Of a stretch of DNA of 64,000 bases, positions 1 to 11,879 are shown one piece after another; within the stretch, counting starts at the first letter, position 1; every line of letters begins with the position of its first letter. Source of the DNA: Hyperoodon ampullatus (taxonomy: Eukaryota; Chordata; Mammalia; Artiodactyla; Ziphiidae); NCBI GenBank assembly GCA_949752795.1, contig OX457058.1, positions 166,534,223 to 166,598,222 of the forward strand, in the 5' to 3' direction. The position numbers and the translations under genes were made by a program. The notes beneath the pieces are model-generated. The model did not search any database. It was not told the DNA's origin and worked only from the letters and a program-made list of their open reading frames with translations.

Positions 1-325
1 TATTTCTGGACGCTTGAAGTCCAAGATCAAGGTATTGGCAGGGTTGGTTTCTTCTGGGACCTCTTTTCCTGGCATGAAGATGGCTGTGTTCCCCCTGTGT
101 CCTTACACGGTCATCTCTCTGTGCGCGTCTGTGTCCTGATCTCTTCTTAGAAGGATACCAGTCATACTAGATTAGGGCCCCATCCTAATGACCTCACTTT
201 AGCTTAAGTAACTAATAAGGTAACTTTTTAAAGACTCTTTCTCCAAATATAATCACCTTCTGACATCCTGAGGGTTAGGACTTCAACATATGGATTTGGG
301 GGACACAATTCAGCCCATAACAAAG
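1..325 (-). repeat. MaLR-type LTR (MLT1A0-like), cut by window start
   Basis: Reverse complement matches the usual MLT1/MST plan: internal GGTCATTAGG/CCCTAAT words, a TGTCCTTATAAG-like segment and a start resembling TGTTATGGGCTGAATTGTG at 306-325. The 3' part continues to base 1 and may extend outside the window. Old, non-coding. Confidence 0.7.
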
Positions 326-384
326 GGTCATGGTGTCCAAAATGTTGTGAGTCCTCAGTTATGAGGACTAATGGCTAATTCCAA

Positions 385-785
385 GCCAGTGCCTCTCAGC
401 CTCAGCTGCACTTTAGAATCACCTAGGGATGGGCTTCCCTGGTGGCGCAGTGGTTGAGAGTCCACCTGCCGATGCAGGGGACACGGGTTTGTGCCCCGGT
501 CTGGGAAGATCCCACGTGCCGCGGAGCAGCTAGGCCCGTGAGCCATGGCCACTGAGCCTGCGCGTCCGGAGCCTGTGCTCCACAATGGGAGAGGCCACAA
601 CAGTGAGAGGCCCACGTACCTCAAAAAAAAAAAAAAAAAAAAGAATCACCTAGGGAGTTCTTTTAACAAATAGCTGTGGACCCCCAGAGTCTCACTTGAC
701 TGGTCTGTGGAGCACCTGACAAAGGTGTTCTATAAAAGCTCCTTGGTGATTCGAATGCGCACCCAGGACTGGGAGCCTTGTTGAA
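385..785 (+). mobile_element. MER5A-like hAT-Charlie MITE, split by a SINE
   Basis: The left part (385-430, GCCTCTCAGCCTCAGCTGCAC then AGAATCACCTAGGG) and the right part (657-785, ending AGCTCCTTGGTGATTCGAATG) are the two halves of the near-palindromic MER5A element. The SINE at 431-641 lies between them. Non-autonomous DNA transposon relic. Confidence 0.7.
431..641 (+). mobile_element. CHR-type tRNA-derived SINE, short form
   Basis: Starts GGGCTTCCCTGGTGGCGCAG with A-box and B-box-like pol III words and ends in a ~20-nt poly(A). Perfect 15-bp target-site duplication AGAATCACCTAGGGA at 415-429 and 642-656. Confidence 0.95.
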
Positions 786-1009
786 TTGAAATACCAAAGA
801 GACACCTGAGCTGGTTTTGTTGTCTGAAACTGTCCTGCTTTCTGTCCGGCCAACACTTAGCTGTATGCATAGAATACATCAGCATCAGCAAAGTATCAGA
901 GCAGCCTCTCAGTTTTGAGTCTCCACTTCATGCACACTCAGCTTTCTCTCTCAGTCATTAAAGGAGATAGTCGTTCGTTGAAGGCCTGTGATACACCAGA
1001 CACTGTGCT

Positions 1010-1579
1010 GATGTGAGAAGCTGAATAATGACCCCCACAGATGTTAATGCCCTAGTCCTTGGAACCTTGAATAGGGAGATTATTCTGGATTATCTGCATG
1101 GACTCAGTTTAATACTACTGCTCTTAAAAGCAGAGAACCTTTCCTAGCAAACGTCAGAGAAATACGACCCAAGAAGGGCAGGAGAGTTTTGAAGCATGAG
1201 AGGGACTCCATCCACCACTGCTGCCTTTGAAGATGGAAAACGGGAGACAGTAGCCAGGGAATGCAGGCAGCCTCAGTAACCTAGGAAACTGGGCAGCTGG
1301 GAACGGCCTTCAGCTCTCAACCAGCAAGGAAGTGGCCCCTCAGTTCTATAACCTCAAGTCATTGAATTCTGTCAACAACCTGAACGAGCAAGGGAAGCAT
1401 TCTCCCCTAGCAGCTCCAGAAAGGGATGTAAGGAGTGTGGCCCTGCAGACGCTTGGTTTTAGCGTGGTGAGACCCAAGTCAGACTTCTGACCTCTGAAAC
1501 TGTGACATTATAAATTTGTGTTGTTCTAAGCCACTAAATTTGTGGTAACTCATTACAGCAGCAATAGGAAACTAATACA
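1010..1579 (+). repeat. LTR-like ancient interspersed repeat
   Basis: Begins near AGAAGCTGAATAATGACCCC and ends with ATAAATTTGTGTTGTTCTAA...GGAAACTAATACAG, a pattern I recognise from old mammalian repeats of MaLR/ERVL-like LTR type. The exact family is not certain. Frames are broken; no coding content. Confidence 0.55.
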
Positions 1580-1804
1580 GCTTAAAAGTGAAAAATAAAA
1601 TAATAACACATTCTCCCTGCTGTCATGGAGCTTAGCAACTTAAATTAGCAAAATTTATAAAAGGAAAAACAAATCAAGTTTCAACTCAAGTCTTAGGCTC
1701 AAGAAGTTTTTGAATTCAAGGGCCCTGGGTGTTAGGTGGTGTGTGAGGCCCAAATTATGCACTTTTTAAAAGTGTAAACATAACTCTTACATGCACTGGG
1801 AAAC
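1580..1804. other. Short unique intronic stretch
   Basis: AT-rich sequence between the LTR-like repeat and the L1, with a small TA/CA-rich tract at 1806-1830. Nothing further seen. Confidence 0.5.
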
Positions 1805-2518
1805 CATATATATACATACATATACATTTTATTTATCCATTCATCCATCAGTGGACACTTGGGTTGCTTCCACATCTTGGCCATTGTAAATAATGCTGCG
1901 GTGAACATAGGGGTGCATACATTTTTTCAAATTAGTGTTTTGATTTTCTTTGCATATATACCCAGGAGAGGAATTGCTGGATCATATGGTAGTTCTATTT
2001 TTAGGTTTTTGAGGAACCTCCATACTGTTTTCCATAGTGGCTACACCAATATGTATTCCCACCAACAGTGCACAAGGGTTCCCTTTTCTCCACACCCTCG
2101 ACAGCACTTGTCATCTCTTGTCTTTTTGATAATAGCCATTCTCACAGGTGTGAGGTGATATCTTATTATGTTTTTGATTTGCATTTCCCTGATGATTATG
2201 GATGTTGAGCATATTTTCATGTGCCTATTGGCCATCTGTATTTCTTCTATGGAAAAATGTCTATTCATTTCAGTAGGTCCTCTGCTTATTTTTTAATCAG
2301 TTGTTTGGTTTTTTTGATATCGAGTTTTAGGAATTCTTTGTCTATTTGGATATTAACCCCTTATCAGACATACTGTTTGCAAATATCTTCTCTCATTCAG
2401 TAGGTGGCCTTTTCATTTTGTTGATAGTTTCCTTCACTGTGCAAAAGCTTTTTAGTTTGATGTTGTCCCATTAGTTTATTTTTGCTTTGGTTTCCCTTTC
2501 CTGAGGAGACATAACAAA

Positions 2519-2540
2519 AATATATATATATATATATTGC
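2519..2540. repeat. (TA)n microsatellite
   Basis: About nine TA units in the L1. Confidence 0.8.
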
Positions 2541-3208
2541 TAAGACTAATGTCAAAGAGCATACTGCCTGTGTTTTCTTCTAGAAGTTTTATGGGTTCAG
2601 GTCTTACATTTAAATTTTTAATGCATTTTGAGTTGATTTTAGTATGCAGTGTGAGAAAGTAGTCCAGTTTGATTCTTTTGCATCCAGCTGCCAGTTTTCC
2701 CAACACCATTTATTGATGAGGCTGTTTTTTCAGAATGTTGTATATTCTTACCTCCTTTGTCATAGATTAGTTGACTGTATAAGTGTGGGTTCACTTCTGG
2801 GCTCTCTATTCTGTTCCATTGATCTATGTGTCTGGTTTTTGTACAAGTACCATGATGTTTTGATTACTGTAGCTTTGTAGTGTAGTTTGAAATCAGGGCG
2901 TGTGATACTTCCAATTGTGCTGTTTCTCAAGATTCTTTTGGCTCTTCAGGATCTTTTGTGTTTCCATACAACTTTTAGAATTATTTGTTCTAGTTCTGTG
3001 AAAAAAAGCCATTGGTATTTTAATAAGGATTGCATTGAATCCATGGATTGCCTTAGATACTTGTAGGTAGTATGTTCATTTTTACAATACTGCTTCTTCT
3101 AATCCATGAGCACAATATGTCTTTCCATTTTTTGTATCATTTTCAATTTCCTTCATCAATATTTTATTGTTTTCAGAGTATAGATCTTTCACCTCCTTGG
3201 TTAATTTT

Positions 3209-3416
3209 TTTTTTTTTTTTTTTTTTGCGGTAGGCGGGCCTCTCACTGTTGTGGCGTCTCCCCTTGCGGAGCACAGGCTCCGGAGCACAGGCTCAGTGGC
3301 CATGGCTCACGGGCCTAGCCGCTCTGCGGCATGTGGGATCTTCCCAGACTGGGGCACGAACCCATGTCCCCTGCATCGGCAGGCGGACTCTCAACCACTG
3401 CACCACCAGGGAAGCC
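3209..3416 (-). mobile_element. CHR-type SINE, short form
   Basis: Poly-T at left, GGGAAGCCC-type 5' end at right. Perfect 16-bp duplication CTCCTTGGTTAATTTT at 3193-3208 and 3417-3432, inside L1 sequence. Confidence 0.95.
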
Positions 3417-3537
3417 CTCCTTGGTTAATTTTATTCCTAGGCATTTTCCTCTTTTTGATGTGATTGTAAACAGGATTGTTTTCTTGCTTTCTCTTTCTGA
3501 TAGTTCATTATTAGTGTATAGAAAAGCAACATTTTTT

Positions 3538-3747
3538 TTTTTTTTTTTTTTTTTTGTGGTACGCAGGCCTCTCACTGCTGTGGCCTCTCCCGTTGTGGAG
3601 CACAGGCTCCGGACCCGCAGGCCTGGCGGCCATGGCTCACGGGCCCAGCCGCTCTGCGGCACGTGGGATCTTCCCGGACCAGGGCACGAACCCGTGTCCC
3701 CTGCATCGGCAGGTGGACTCTCAACCACTGCGCCACCAGGGAAGCCC
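3538..3747 (-). mobile_element. CHR-type SINE, short form
   Basis: Full short SINE in the L1, with poly-T at left. The flanking duplication is imperfect (AGCAACATTTTT on the left, TGCAACATATTTTT on the right), suggesting older age than its neighbours or slippage in the tail. Confidence 0.92.
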
Positions 3748-4502
3748 ATGCAACATATTTTTGGATATTAATCTTGTATCTTACAACTTCACTGAATTCA
3801 TTTATTAGTTCTAATAGGTTTTTGGTGGAGACTTTAGGGTCTTCTATATATAGCATCATGTCATCTGCAAAGAGTGACAGTTTTACTTCTTCTCTTCCAA
3901 TTAGAATGCCTTTTATTTCTTTTTCTTGTCTGATTGTTGTGACTATGACTTCCAATACCATGTTGAATAAAAGTGGCAAGAGCGGGCATCCTTGACTTGT
4001 TCCTGATTTTAGAGGAAATTTTTCAGTTTTTTTCACCATTGAGTATGATGTTAGCTGTGGGTTTGTCATAGATGGCCTTTTTATGTTGAGGTATGCTCCC
4101 TCTATACCTACTTTGTAGAGAGTTTTTTTTATCATAAGTGGATGTTGAATTTTGTCAAAAGCTTTTTCTGTATCCATTGATATGATCATATGATTTTTAT
4201 TCTTCAATTTGTTGATGTGATGTACCACATTGATTGATTTGTATATATTGAACCATCCTTGCATCCCTGGGATAAGTCCCACTTGATCATGTTGTATGAT
4301 CTTTTAATGTATTATTGAATTTGGTTTGCTAATATTTTGTTGAGGGTTTTTGCAACCATGTCCATCAGTGATATCAGGCTGTAATTTTCTTTTTTATGTG
4401 TGATATCTTTGTCTGGTTTTGGGATCAGGGTAATGCTTGCCTTGTAGAATGAGTTTTTAAAGTATTCCTTCCTCTGAATTTTTGGAATAGTTTGAAAAGA
4501 AT

Positions 4503-4510
<8 letters not shown>

Positions 4511-4538
<28 letters not shown>

Positions 4539-4725
4539 ACCCGGGCCTCTCACTGTTGTGGCCTCTCCCATTGTGGAGCACAGGCTCCGGATGCGCAGGC
4601 TCAGCGGCCATGGCTCACGGGCCCAGCCGCTCCGCGGCATGTGGGATCTTCCCAGACCGGGGCACGAACCTGTGTCCCCTGCATCGGCAGGTGGACTCTC
4701 AACCATTGCACCACCAGGGAAGCCC
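4511..4725 (-). mobile_element. CHR-type SINE, short form
   Basis: Full short SINE with a long poly-T. Duplication GAAAAGAATAGATTTTT at 4494-4510 and 4726-4742. It abuts an L1 3' fragment sharing almost the same target word. Confidence 0.95.
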
Positions 4726-4743
4726 GAAAAGAATAGATTTTTT

Positions 4744-5101
4744 AAAAAAACTTTTAATAGATCTTTATTGGAGTATAATTACTCCACAATACTCTGTTAG
4801 TTTCTGTTGCACAACGAAGCGAATCAGCCACATGTATACACATGTCCCCATATCCCCTCCCACTTGAGCCTCCCTCCCATCCTCCCTATCCCACCCCTCT
4901 AGTTCATCGCAAAGCACCAAGCTGATCTCCTTGTGCTATGCTGCTACTTCCCACCAGCCAGCTATTTTATATTCGGTAGTGTATGTATGTCGCTGCTACT
5001 CTCACTTGGCCCCAGCTTCACCCTCCCACCCCATGTCCTCAAGTCCATTTTCTATGTCTATCTCTTTATTCCTGCCCTGCAACTAGGTTCATCAGTACCA
5101 A
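4744..5101 (-). mobile_element. 5'-truncated L1 3' end nested in L1
   Basis: Contains the conserved L1 3' UTR words TTTATTGGAGTATAATT, then CACTTGAGCC/CTCCCTATCCC. Flanked by GAAAAGAATAGATTTTT (4726-4742) and GAAAAGAATATATTTTT (5102-5118). Host ORF2 sequence resumes after 5118. Confidence 0.85.
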
Positions 5102-8064
5102 GAAAAGAATATATTTTTAACTCTTTAAATATTTGGTAGAATTCACTGGGAAGCTGTCTGGTCCTGGACTTTTGTTTGTTTGCTTAGAGTTTTTTTCTTT
5201 TAATTACTGATTCAATTTCATTACTGCTAATTGGTCTGTTCATATATTCTATTTCTTTCTGGTCCAGTCTTGGGAGATTGTACATTTCTAGGAATTTGTC
5301 CATTTCTTCTAGGTTTTTCATTTTATTGGCATACAATTGTTTGTAGTAATCTGTGGTCCTTTGTATTTCTGTAGTGTCAGTTGTAACTTCTTTTTCAATT
5401 CTGATTTTATTGATTTGGGCCCTCTGTTGTTTTTTTTTTTTTTTGATGAGCCTGGCTAAATGTTTATCAATTTTGTTTATCTTTTCAAAGAGCAAGCTCT
5501 TAGTTTCATTGATTTTTCTATTGCTTCTTTAGTCTCTATTTCATTTATTTCTACTCTTATCTTTATGATTTCTTTCCTTCTACTAACTTTGGGTTTGTTT
5601 GTTCTTCTTTCTCTAGTCACTTTGGGTATAAGGTTAGGTTGTTTATTTGAGATTTTTCTTGTTTCCTGAGGTAAGCTTGTATCGCTATAAACTTCCCTCT
5701 TAGAACTGCTTTTGCTGCGTCCCATACATTTTGGATCATTGTGTTTTCATTTTCATTTGTCTCCAGGTATTTTTTGATTTCCTCTTTGATTTCTTCAGTG
5801 ACACATTGATTGTATAGTAGCATGTTGTTTAGCCTCCATGTGTTTGTGTTTTTGAAATTTCTTTTCTTGTAATTGATTTCTAGCCTCATAGTGTTGTGGT
5901 AGGAATAGATGCTTGATATGATTTCAGTCTTCTTAAATTTACTGAGACTTGTTTTGTGACCTAGTATGTGATCTATCCTGGAGAATGTTCCATATGAGCT
6001 TGAGAAGAATGTGTATTCTGCTGTCAGATGAAATGTTCTATACATATTAAGTCCATTGGGTCTAATGTGTCATTTAAGGCCAGTGTTTTCTTATTGATTT
6101 TCCATCTGGATGATCTGTTTATTGATGTAAATGGGGTGTTAAAGTCCCCTATTCCTATTGTGTTACTGTCAATTTCTCCCTTTACGCCTGTTAATATTGG
6201 TTTTAAGTATTTAGGTGCCTCTATGTTGCATGAATATGTATTTACAATTGTTATGTCTTCTTCTTGGATTGATCCCTTTACCATTACATAATGTGCTTCT
6301 TTGTCTCTTGTTACAGTCTTTGCTTTAAAGTCTATTTTGCCTAATATAAGTATTGCTGCCTCAGTTTTCTTTTGATTTCCATTGGCATGAAATACCTTTT
6401 CCCATCCCCTCACTTTCGATTTTGTGTGTCTTTAGATCTGAAGCAAGTCTCTTATTGGCATCATATACGTGGGTATTTTTTTTTTTATCCATTCAGCCAC
6501 TCTATGTATTTTGATTGGAACATTTAGTCCATTTACATTTAAAGTAATTATTGATAGCTATGTACTCATTACCATTTTGTTAATTGTTCTAGGATTGTTT
6601 TTGTAGTTCTTTTCTGTTCCTTTCTTCTTCTTTTGTCCTCTTCCCTTGTGATTTGCTGACTGTCTTTAGTCTTATGTTTGGATTCCTTTCTTTTTTGTGT
6701 GTGTGTATCTGTTTAAACACATTTTAACAACCCTGCATTTTTACTCTCTGCCTCCCATCGTTTAATGTTTCTTAAGTCATATATAACATTTTTGCTTTGT
6801 GTATCCCTTAACTACTCATTGTGGATATAGATGATTTTTACTACTTTTATTGTTTAACTTTTCTCCTAGCTTTATAAATGGTTGAGCTAGTGCCTTTACT
6901 GTATATTGTCTTTACCAATGAGATTTTTTCCTGTGTAATTTTAATGCTTCCAGTTGTTGCCTTTCCTTTTCCACTTAGAGAATTCCCTTTAGCATTTCTG
7001 GTAAAGCTGGTTTCCTGGTGCTTAACTCTTAGCTTTTGCTTGTCTGTAAAAATCTTTATCTCTTCTTGAAATCTGAATGATAGCCTTTTTGGGTAGAGTA
7101 TTCTTGGTTGCAGGTTTTTCCCTTTCATCACTTTGACCTTTGAATATATTGTGCCACTCCCTTCTGGCCTGCAGAGTTTCTGGTGAAAAGTCAGCTGATA
7201 GCCTTATGTAACTTGTTGCTTTTCCCTTGCTGCTTTTAATATTCTCTCTTTATCTTTAATTTTTGCCATGTTAATTACAGTGTGTCTTGTTGTGATCTTC
7301 TTTGGGTTGGTCCTGTTTGGAACTCTCTGTGCTTCCTGGATCTGGATGTCTGTTTCCCTTCCCAGGTTGGGGAAGTTTTTAGCTATTATGTCTTCAAATA
7401 TGTTCTCTGCCCCTTTCTCTCTCTAATATCCTTCTGGGACCCCTGTAATGTGAATGTTATTGTGCTTGATGTTGTCCCAGATGTCTCTTAAACTGTCCTA
7501 ATTTTTTAAAATTCTTCTTTCTTTTTTTCTGTTCAGCTTGAGTGATTTCCACTTCTCTGTCTTCTAGTTCACTGATCCATTCCTCAGTATCATCTAATCT
7601 ACTATTGATTCTTCTGAGTGTATTTTTTTATTTCAGTTATTGTATTCTTCAGCTCTGTTTGGTTCTTCTTTATATTTTCTAACTCTTTGTTAGAAATTTC
7701 CAGCTTCTTACAGTGTTCATCATTCTTCTCCCAAGTTCTTTGAGCATCTTTATGACTATTACCTTGAACTATTTATTTGGTAGGTTGCTTATGTCTACTT
7801 TACTTAGTTCTTCTGGGATTTTATCTTGTTCTTTCCTTTGGAACATATTCCTCTGTTGCCTCATTTTGCCTGTTCTCTGTTTTTATTTCCATGTATTTGA
7901 TAGGTTGATTATAGTTACTAATCTTGGAGAAGTGGCCTCATGTAGGAGATGTCCTATGGGGCCCACCAGCATACTCCCCTCTGTTCACCAGAGCTATATG
8001 CTTTAGCCTGCACACTATGTGGACTGCATGGGCCCTTCTATTGTGGTTTGCTGACTACTGTGGT

Positions 8065-8592
8065 CATCTAGTAGGTGTGGCTGGCCCCCGGTCTGGTTAG
8101 TTGCCAGGCCCTGCCTAGTGCAGGTGCTGTTGGACGCTGGTAGGTGGGGCTGGGTCCTGTCACAGCTGGTTGTAAGGCCTGGGGAGTTTCAGTCCTGGTG
8201 CTGGCTCACTGGTGGGTGGGGTTGGATTATGATGTGACTGGCTATGGAGTCCTGGGGTGGGTCACAGGGCTAGTGTTGGCCCACTGATGGGAGGAGCTGA
8301 GTTCTGGGGTGGCTGGCTGCAGGACTGGGGGTCCTGTAGTACTAGTGTTGGCCTGCTGGTGTGTGGAGCTCAGGCCCAGGGGATCCTGGGGCTGGTGTCA
8401 GCCCACTGGTGATGTGACTATGTCCTGGGCCATCTGTAGGGTGGGGCCAAATCCTGGGGTAGCTAGGGGCTCAGGGTCCTATGGCAGCCAGCCTGCTAGT
8501 GAGTGAGGCTGTGTCCCTACCCAGCTAGCTACTTGGCCTGGGACATCCCAGGACTGGTAACAATTGGCTGGTGAGTGGGGCAGGTCCCAGCA
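8065..8592 (-). repeat. Degenerate ~72-bp tandem repeats in the L1 5' region
   Basis: A marker word like CTGGTGGGTGGGGCTGG recurs near 8068, 8137, 8209, 8284, 8355, 8405, 8494 and 8568. Most spacings are 69-75 bp. GC-rich, lying between ORF1 and the L1 5' end, so probably monomer-like units of the L1 promoter region. Confidence 0.7.
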
Positions 8593-9269
8593 CTAATAAG
8601 CTAGAGGGAGGATTACAAAATGGCACCTGCCAGCACTAGTGTCCTCATGGTATAATGAACTCCTAAAAATGGCTGCCCCCATCATCTGTGACCCTAGGAT
8701 GAATCCCAGTTGCCTTCTGCCTGTCCAGAAGGCTCTCCAAGGTCAGCAAGAGAGTCTGACTCAGGCTCCTCTCAAATGACTGCTTCTGGCCTGAGTCTCA
8801 TAGTGTGTAAGATTTTGTGTGGAGTCTCTATTTCCTACAGTCCTGTGCCTTTCCCAGGAGTAAGCTGCACTGGCCTTCAAAGCCAAACGTTCTGGGGGCT
8901 CATCTTCCTGGGACAGGACCTCCAGGCTGGGGAACCCAATGTAGGGCTTGTACCCCTTGCTCCTTGGGGAGAACATCTGCAATTATAATTATCACCCACC
9001 CAGGGGTATGGGTCTTGACTATACTGTGTCTCCACCCCTCCTACCTGTCTCATTGTAGTTCCTTTTTTATATCATTAGTTTTAGAAGATCTTTTCTTCTA
9101 GTCTTTGGGTCATCCTCATTGACAGTTGCTGTGTAAATAGTTGTAATTTTGGTGTGCCCATGGGAGGAGGTGAGCTCAGGGTCTTCCTACTCTGCCATCT
9201 TGGGCACTCTCCCAAATTCTGCACTTTTGTTGGAAGTTTCTGGTAAAAGGAGAATGAGGACCCTGTTAC

Positions 9270-10430
9270 CACAGATTGATGGAAAAGGGAAATTTTTGTA
9301 GCTAAATATAGGAAGGACTGATCATATAGAAAGGGTAGACTTTATATAAAGAAAATTATGTAATAATAGCTCCTCAGACTTCAGAGGAATACCTATCTTC
9401 TCCTACCCTCAGCCCCCAAATCTTAATTTTAGTATGAAAGCTTATGGTAAAAATCATATGCATCTAGTAAGGAAATGTTCAAAATTTAAAAAGAAGAAGA
9501 AAATTCCACAATGATGGGGGTAGTCAAAGGAACATAGGAGCCAACTGAAAGAGCTCCAAGTGGCCAAAGCTGAAACAATTTGAGGAATAAAATAAAGTAG
9601 TATTGGATAATAACCCAAATATAAAGTAAATATCCATGAGCCCATGCTAATATAAGTAAATGATTCAATAAATAAGTGGGGAAGCAGAAACGAACCTCCC
9701 GTGAAGAATTCCAAATAATTTATGTAGATGCTCCACCCTCAAGGAGGTGAATGGGGCACAGCTCCCCACCCCTTATGTGTGTGTGCACAATGACCTCCTC
9801 CAAGGGCACAGGGCAGAGAAGGCTAGGTGGGGACACAGATAACTTTATAGTGGAGAAACCTGTCAAACTCTCCCTCAGCCAGGTGATCAAGGTTTTAGCA
9901 TCATCTGTGGTAAGGCATGTGGATAGTAAGTTTCCTTGACATGATGTGATGAGAAGAGCACTTCCCCTCTGTGGTCTTCCTCCCCAAGGATGTGATATTA
10001 GACACATCCTCCAGTCTAATCATGAGAAAGCATCGGACAAGGCCCAGCTGAGGGACAGTCTACAAAATACCTAACCAGTGCTCCTCAAAACTCTCAAGGT
10101 CACCCAAAACATGGAAGGTCTGAGAAAGTGTCTCAGACTAGTGCCATCTACGGAGACACGATGACTAAATGTAACATGGTCTCCTGGATGGAATCCTGCA
10201 ACAGTAAAAAGACATTCGATAAAACAAAGGAAATCTGAATAAAGAATGGACTGTAATAATAATGCATCAATATTGGTTCATTAATGGTAACAAATATACC
10301 ATACTCATAAAAGCTGTTACTATAGGGGAAACTGGGTGTAAGGTATATGGGAACTCTGTATACTATCTTGACAGTTTTTCTGTGACTCTAAAACTATTCT
10401 AAAATAAAACGTAATTTTTTAAGTAAAAAA
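9270..10430 (+). mobile_element. Old L1M 3' UTR fragment, sense
   Basis: Ends with the recognisable L1M 3' end: CAATATTGGTTCATTAATGG, GGGGAAACTGGGTGTAAGG, then AAAATAAAACGTAATTTTTT. Includes AATAAA-type signals in KCNK13 sense orientation. No open frame. Confidence 0.75.
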
Positions 10431-10900
10431 GAAAAGCATATGCACCTTACAAATGTTTCTTCCATGGACCACATACGTTCCGTAGAGTAAGAATAATCTT
10501 TCTATATTTTCTGAAGGGGAAAAGGAGCACTGGGTGTGTGGATTTGGACACGGCCCCCAGAGCAGTTAAGAGGAAGGGGCATTTATTTTTCACGCAGTTT
10601 AAAAGTAAAAGCACTCACCATACTTTATTATTTTTTTTGTACACTACTTTCTCTGTCTCACATACGACTCACTCATCATACTACATTAAAGCTATTTGAT
10701 GTTCCAAGAGTATGTTTCATTTAACAAAGTATATTCCGTGACCATTTTGAGTATACTTTTGGGAAATAAGGAAAAAATATGCATCATGGAAAAGAGACGG
10801 AGCTTTGGTACTTGCCTGAGTTGAAGGCAAACCTGGTTTGACCCTGGGCCTCTGGGAGCCCAGCTCTAGCCCATGCCTTTTAGGAGAGCTTTCCACTCTA

Positions 10901-10946
10901 ATTGTAAATCCATCTGCACATGGATTGTAAATCCATCTGCACATGG
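10901..10946. repeat. Perfect 23-bp tandem duplication
   Basis: The unit ATTGTAAATCCATCTGCACA+TGG occurs twice back to back with no mismatch. Confidence 0.95.
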
Positions 10947-11175
10947 AAATAAAAATGGGTGCATTACCCTCTAGTCCATCAGAGGGAGCATAGGAATCGT
11001 GTATCTCATCTTAAACAGTGGACTTGATGGCGCAAACATTTAAGTACTTTGAGAGGTGGTTAAGTTCTCTATCTTCAAATGAAGCTAATTTACTCATTCA
11101 GGAAAAGATTAACAATTTTCCAAGCAGCAATTTATTTCCAGTCCCAGGGAAGATTCAACCGGTGGTAGGAAAAAA

Positions 11176-11176
<1 letters not shown>

Positions 11177-11206
<30 letters not shown>
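11177..11206. repeat. (GT)n microsatellite
   Basis: About 14 uninterrupted GT units. Confidence 0.95.
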
Positions 11207-11208
<2 letters not shown>

Positions 11209-11649
11209 TAAGGGTGCCTGTATGTATTTAGTTGTTGACATTTCAGGAGGCCTGGGCCTCCTAGGCCAGCTGTTGCTCATGATTCCTCTCCTCACAGCCT
11301 TACAGCTCAGCCCTTGCCACTGACTTCTCCCTGCTTGGCACACTGGCAGCTCAAGTGTTCAGTGAATGACTAACCCAGACAAGGCTGGTGGCAGAAAAAG
11401 AGCCAACACACAGCACTGTTACTGTCCTAGAGATGGAGGTTGACGAGGAGGAGGGAGGGGGATTCTCTGTGTGTGTCTACTTCCTTCATCCTCTGCAGGC
11501 TCCTCTGAGGGTGGCAGTCCTTCCAGTCTGGTTCCCCTTTGGAGACTTCTCATCCTTTCTCTTACAGAGTACTTTTCCTGAGCATTGTTCCCCAATCAAG
11601 CAAGAATAGTGTGGTATTTGTCAGAATTCATCCCCTTCCCCGCCACCTT

Positions 11650-11869
11650 TTTTTTGTTTGTTTGTTTTTTGTTTTTTGCAGTACGCGGGCCTCTCACTGC
11701 TGTGGCCTCTCCCGTTGCGGAGCACAGGCTCCGGACGCGCAGGCTCAGCGGCCATGGCTCATGGGCCCAGCCGCTCCGCGGCATGTGGGATCTTCCCGGA
11801 CCGGGACACGAACCCGTGTCCCCTGCATCGGCAGGTGGACTCTCAACCACTGCGCCACCAGGGAAGCCC
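11650..11869 (-). mobile_element. CHR-type SINE, short form
   Basis: Complete element; its tail reads as T-rich (TTTG)n at left and its 5' end GGGAAGCCC is at right. The flanking C-rich/T-rich words are too simple to call a duplication safely. Confidence 0.93.
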
Positions 11870-11879
11870 TCCCCCCCTT

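Larger units (their letters stand above)
1805..9213 (-). mobile_element. Near full-length L1, antisense, with nested insertions
   Basis: Read on the minus strand it starts near 9213 with the L1 5' UTR hallmark (CCAAGATGGCAGAGTAGGAA), followed by a 5' region with degenerate tandem repeats (8068-8590), ORF1 and ORF2. ORF1's C-terminal part is readable at 6979-7131. ORF2 is in pieces: endonuclease segment 6024-6413, further fragments 5184-6045, reverse transcriptase with the FADD motif at 3860-3871, and C-terminal fragments 2476-2709 and 2041-2268. Multiple stops and frameshifts make it dead. The 3' UTR end is missing; the match stops at a TA/CA-rich tract near 1805. Three SINEs and an L1 3' end are inserted inside. 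Confidence 0.88.
10430..11650. other. Unique intronic stretch with two simple repeats
   Basis: No gene or recognisable interspersed repeat. Holds a 23-bp duplication (10901-10946) and a (GT)n tract (11177-11206). Confidence 0.5.

Noticed and set aside
3315..3771. Several 80-150-codon frames with repeated [16 protein letters not shown] peptides, also at 355, 4425, 11596, 16553, 24335, 42337, 54098 and 58747
   Set aside because: All are translations of the CHR SINE; the peptide similarity is due to the repeat, not to a gene family.
11018..11343. Frames with valine/cysteine or threonine/histidine repeats
   Set aside because: Translations of the (GT)n microsatellite.
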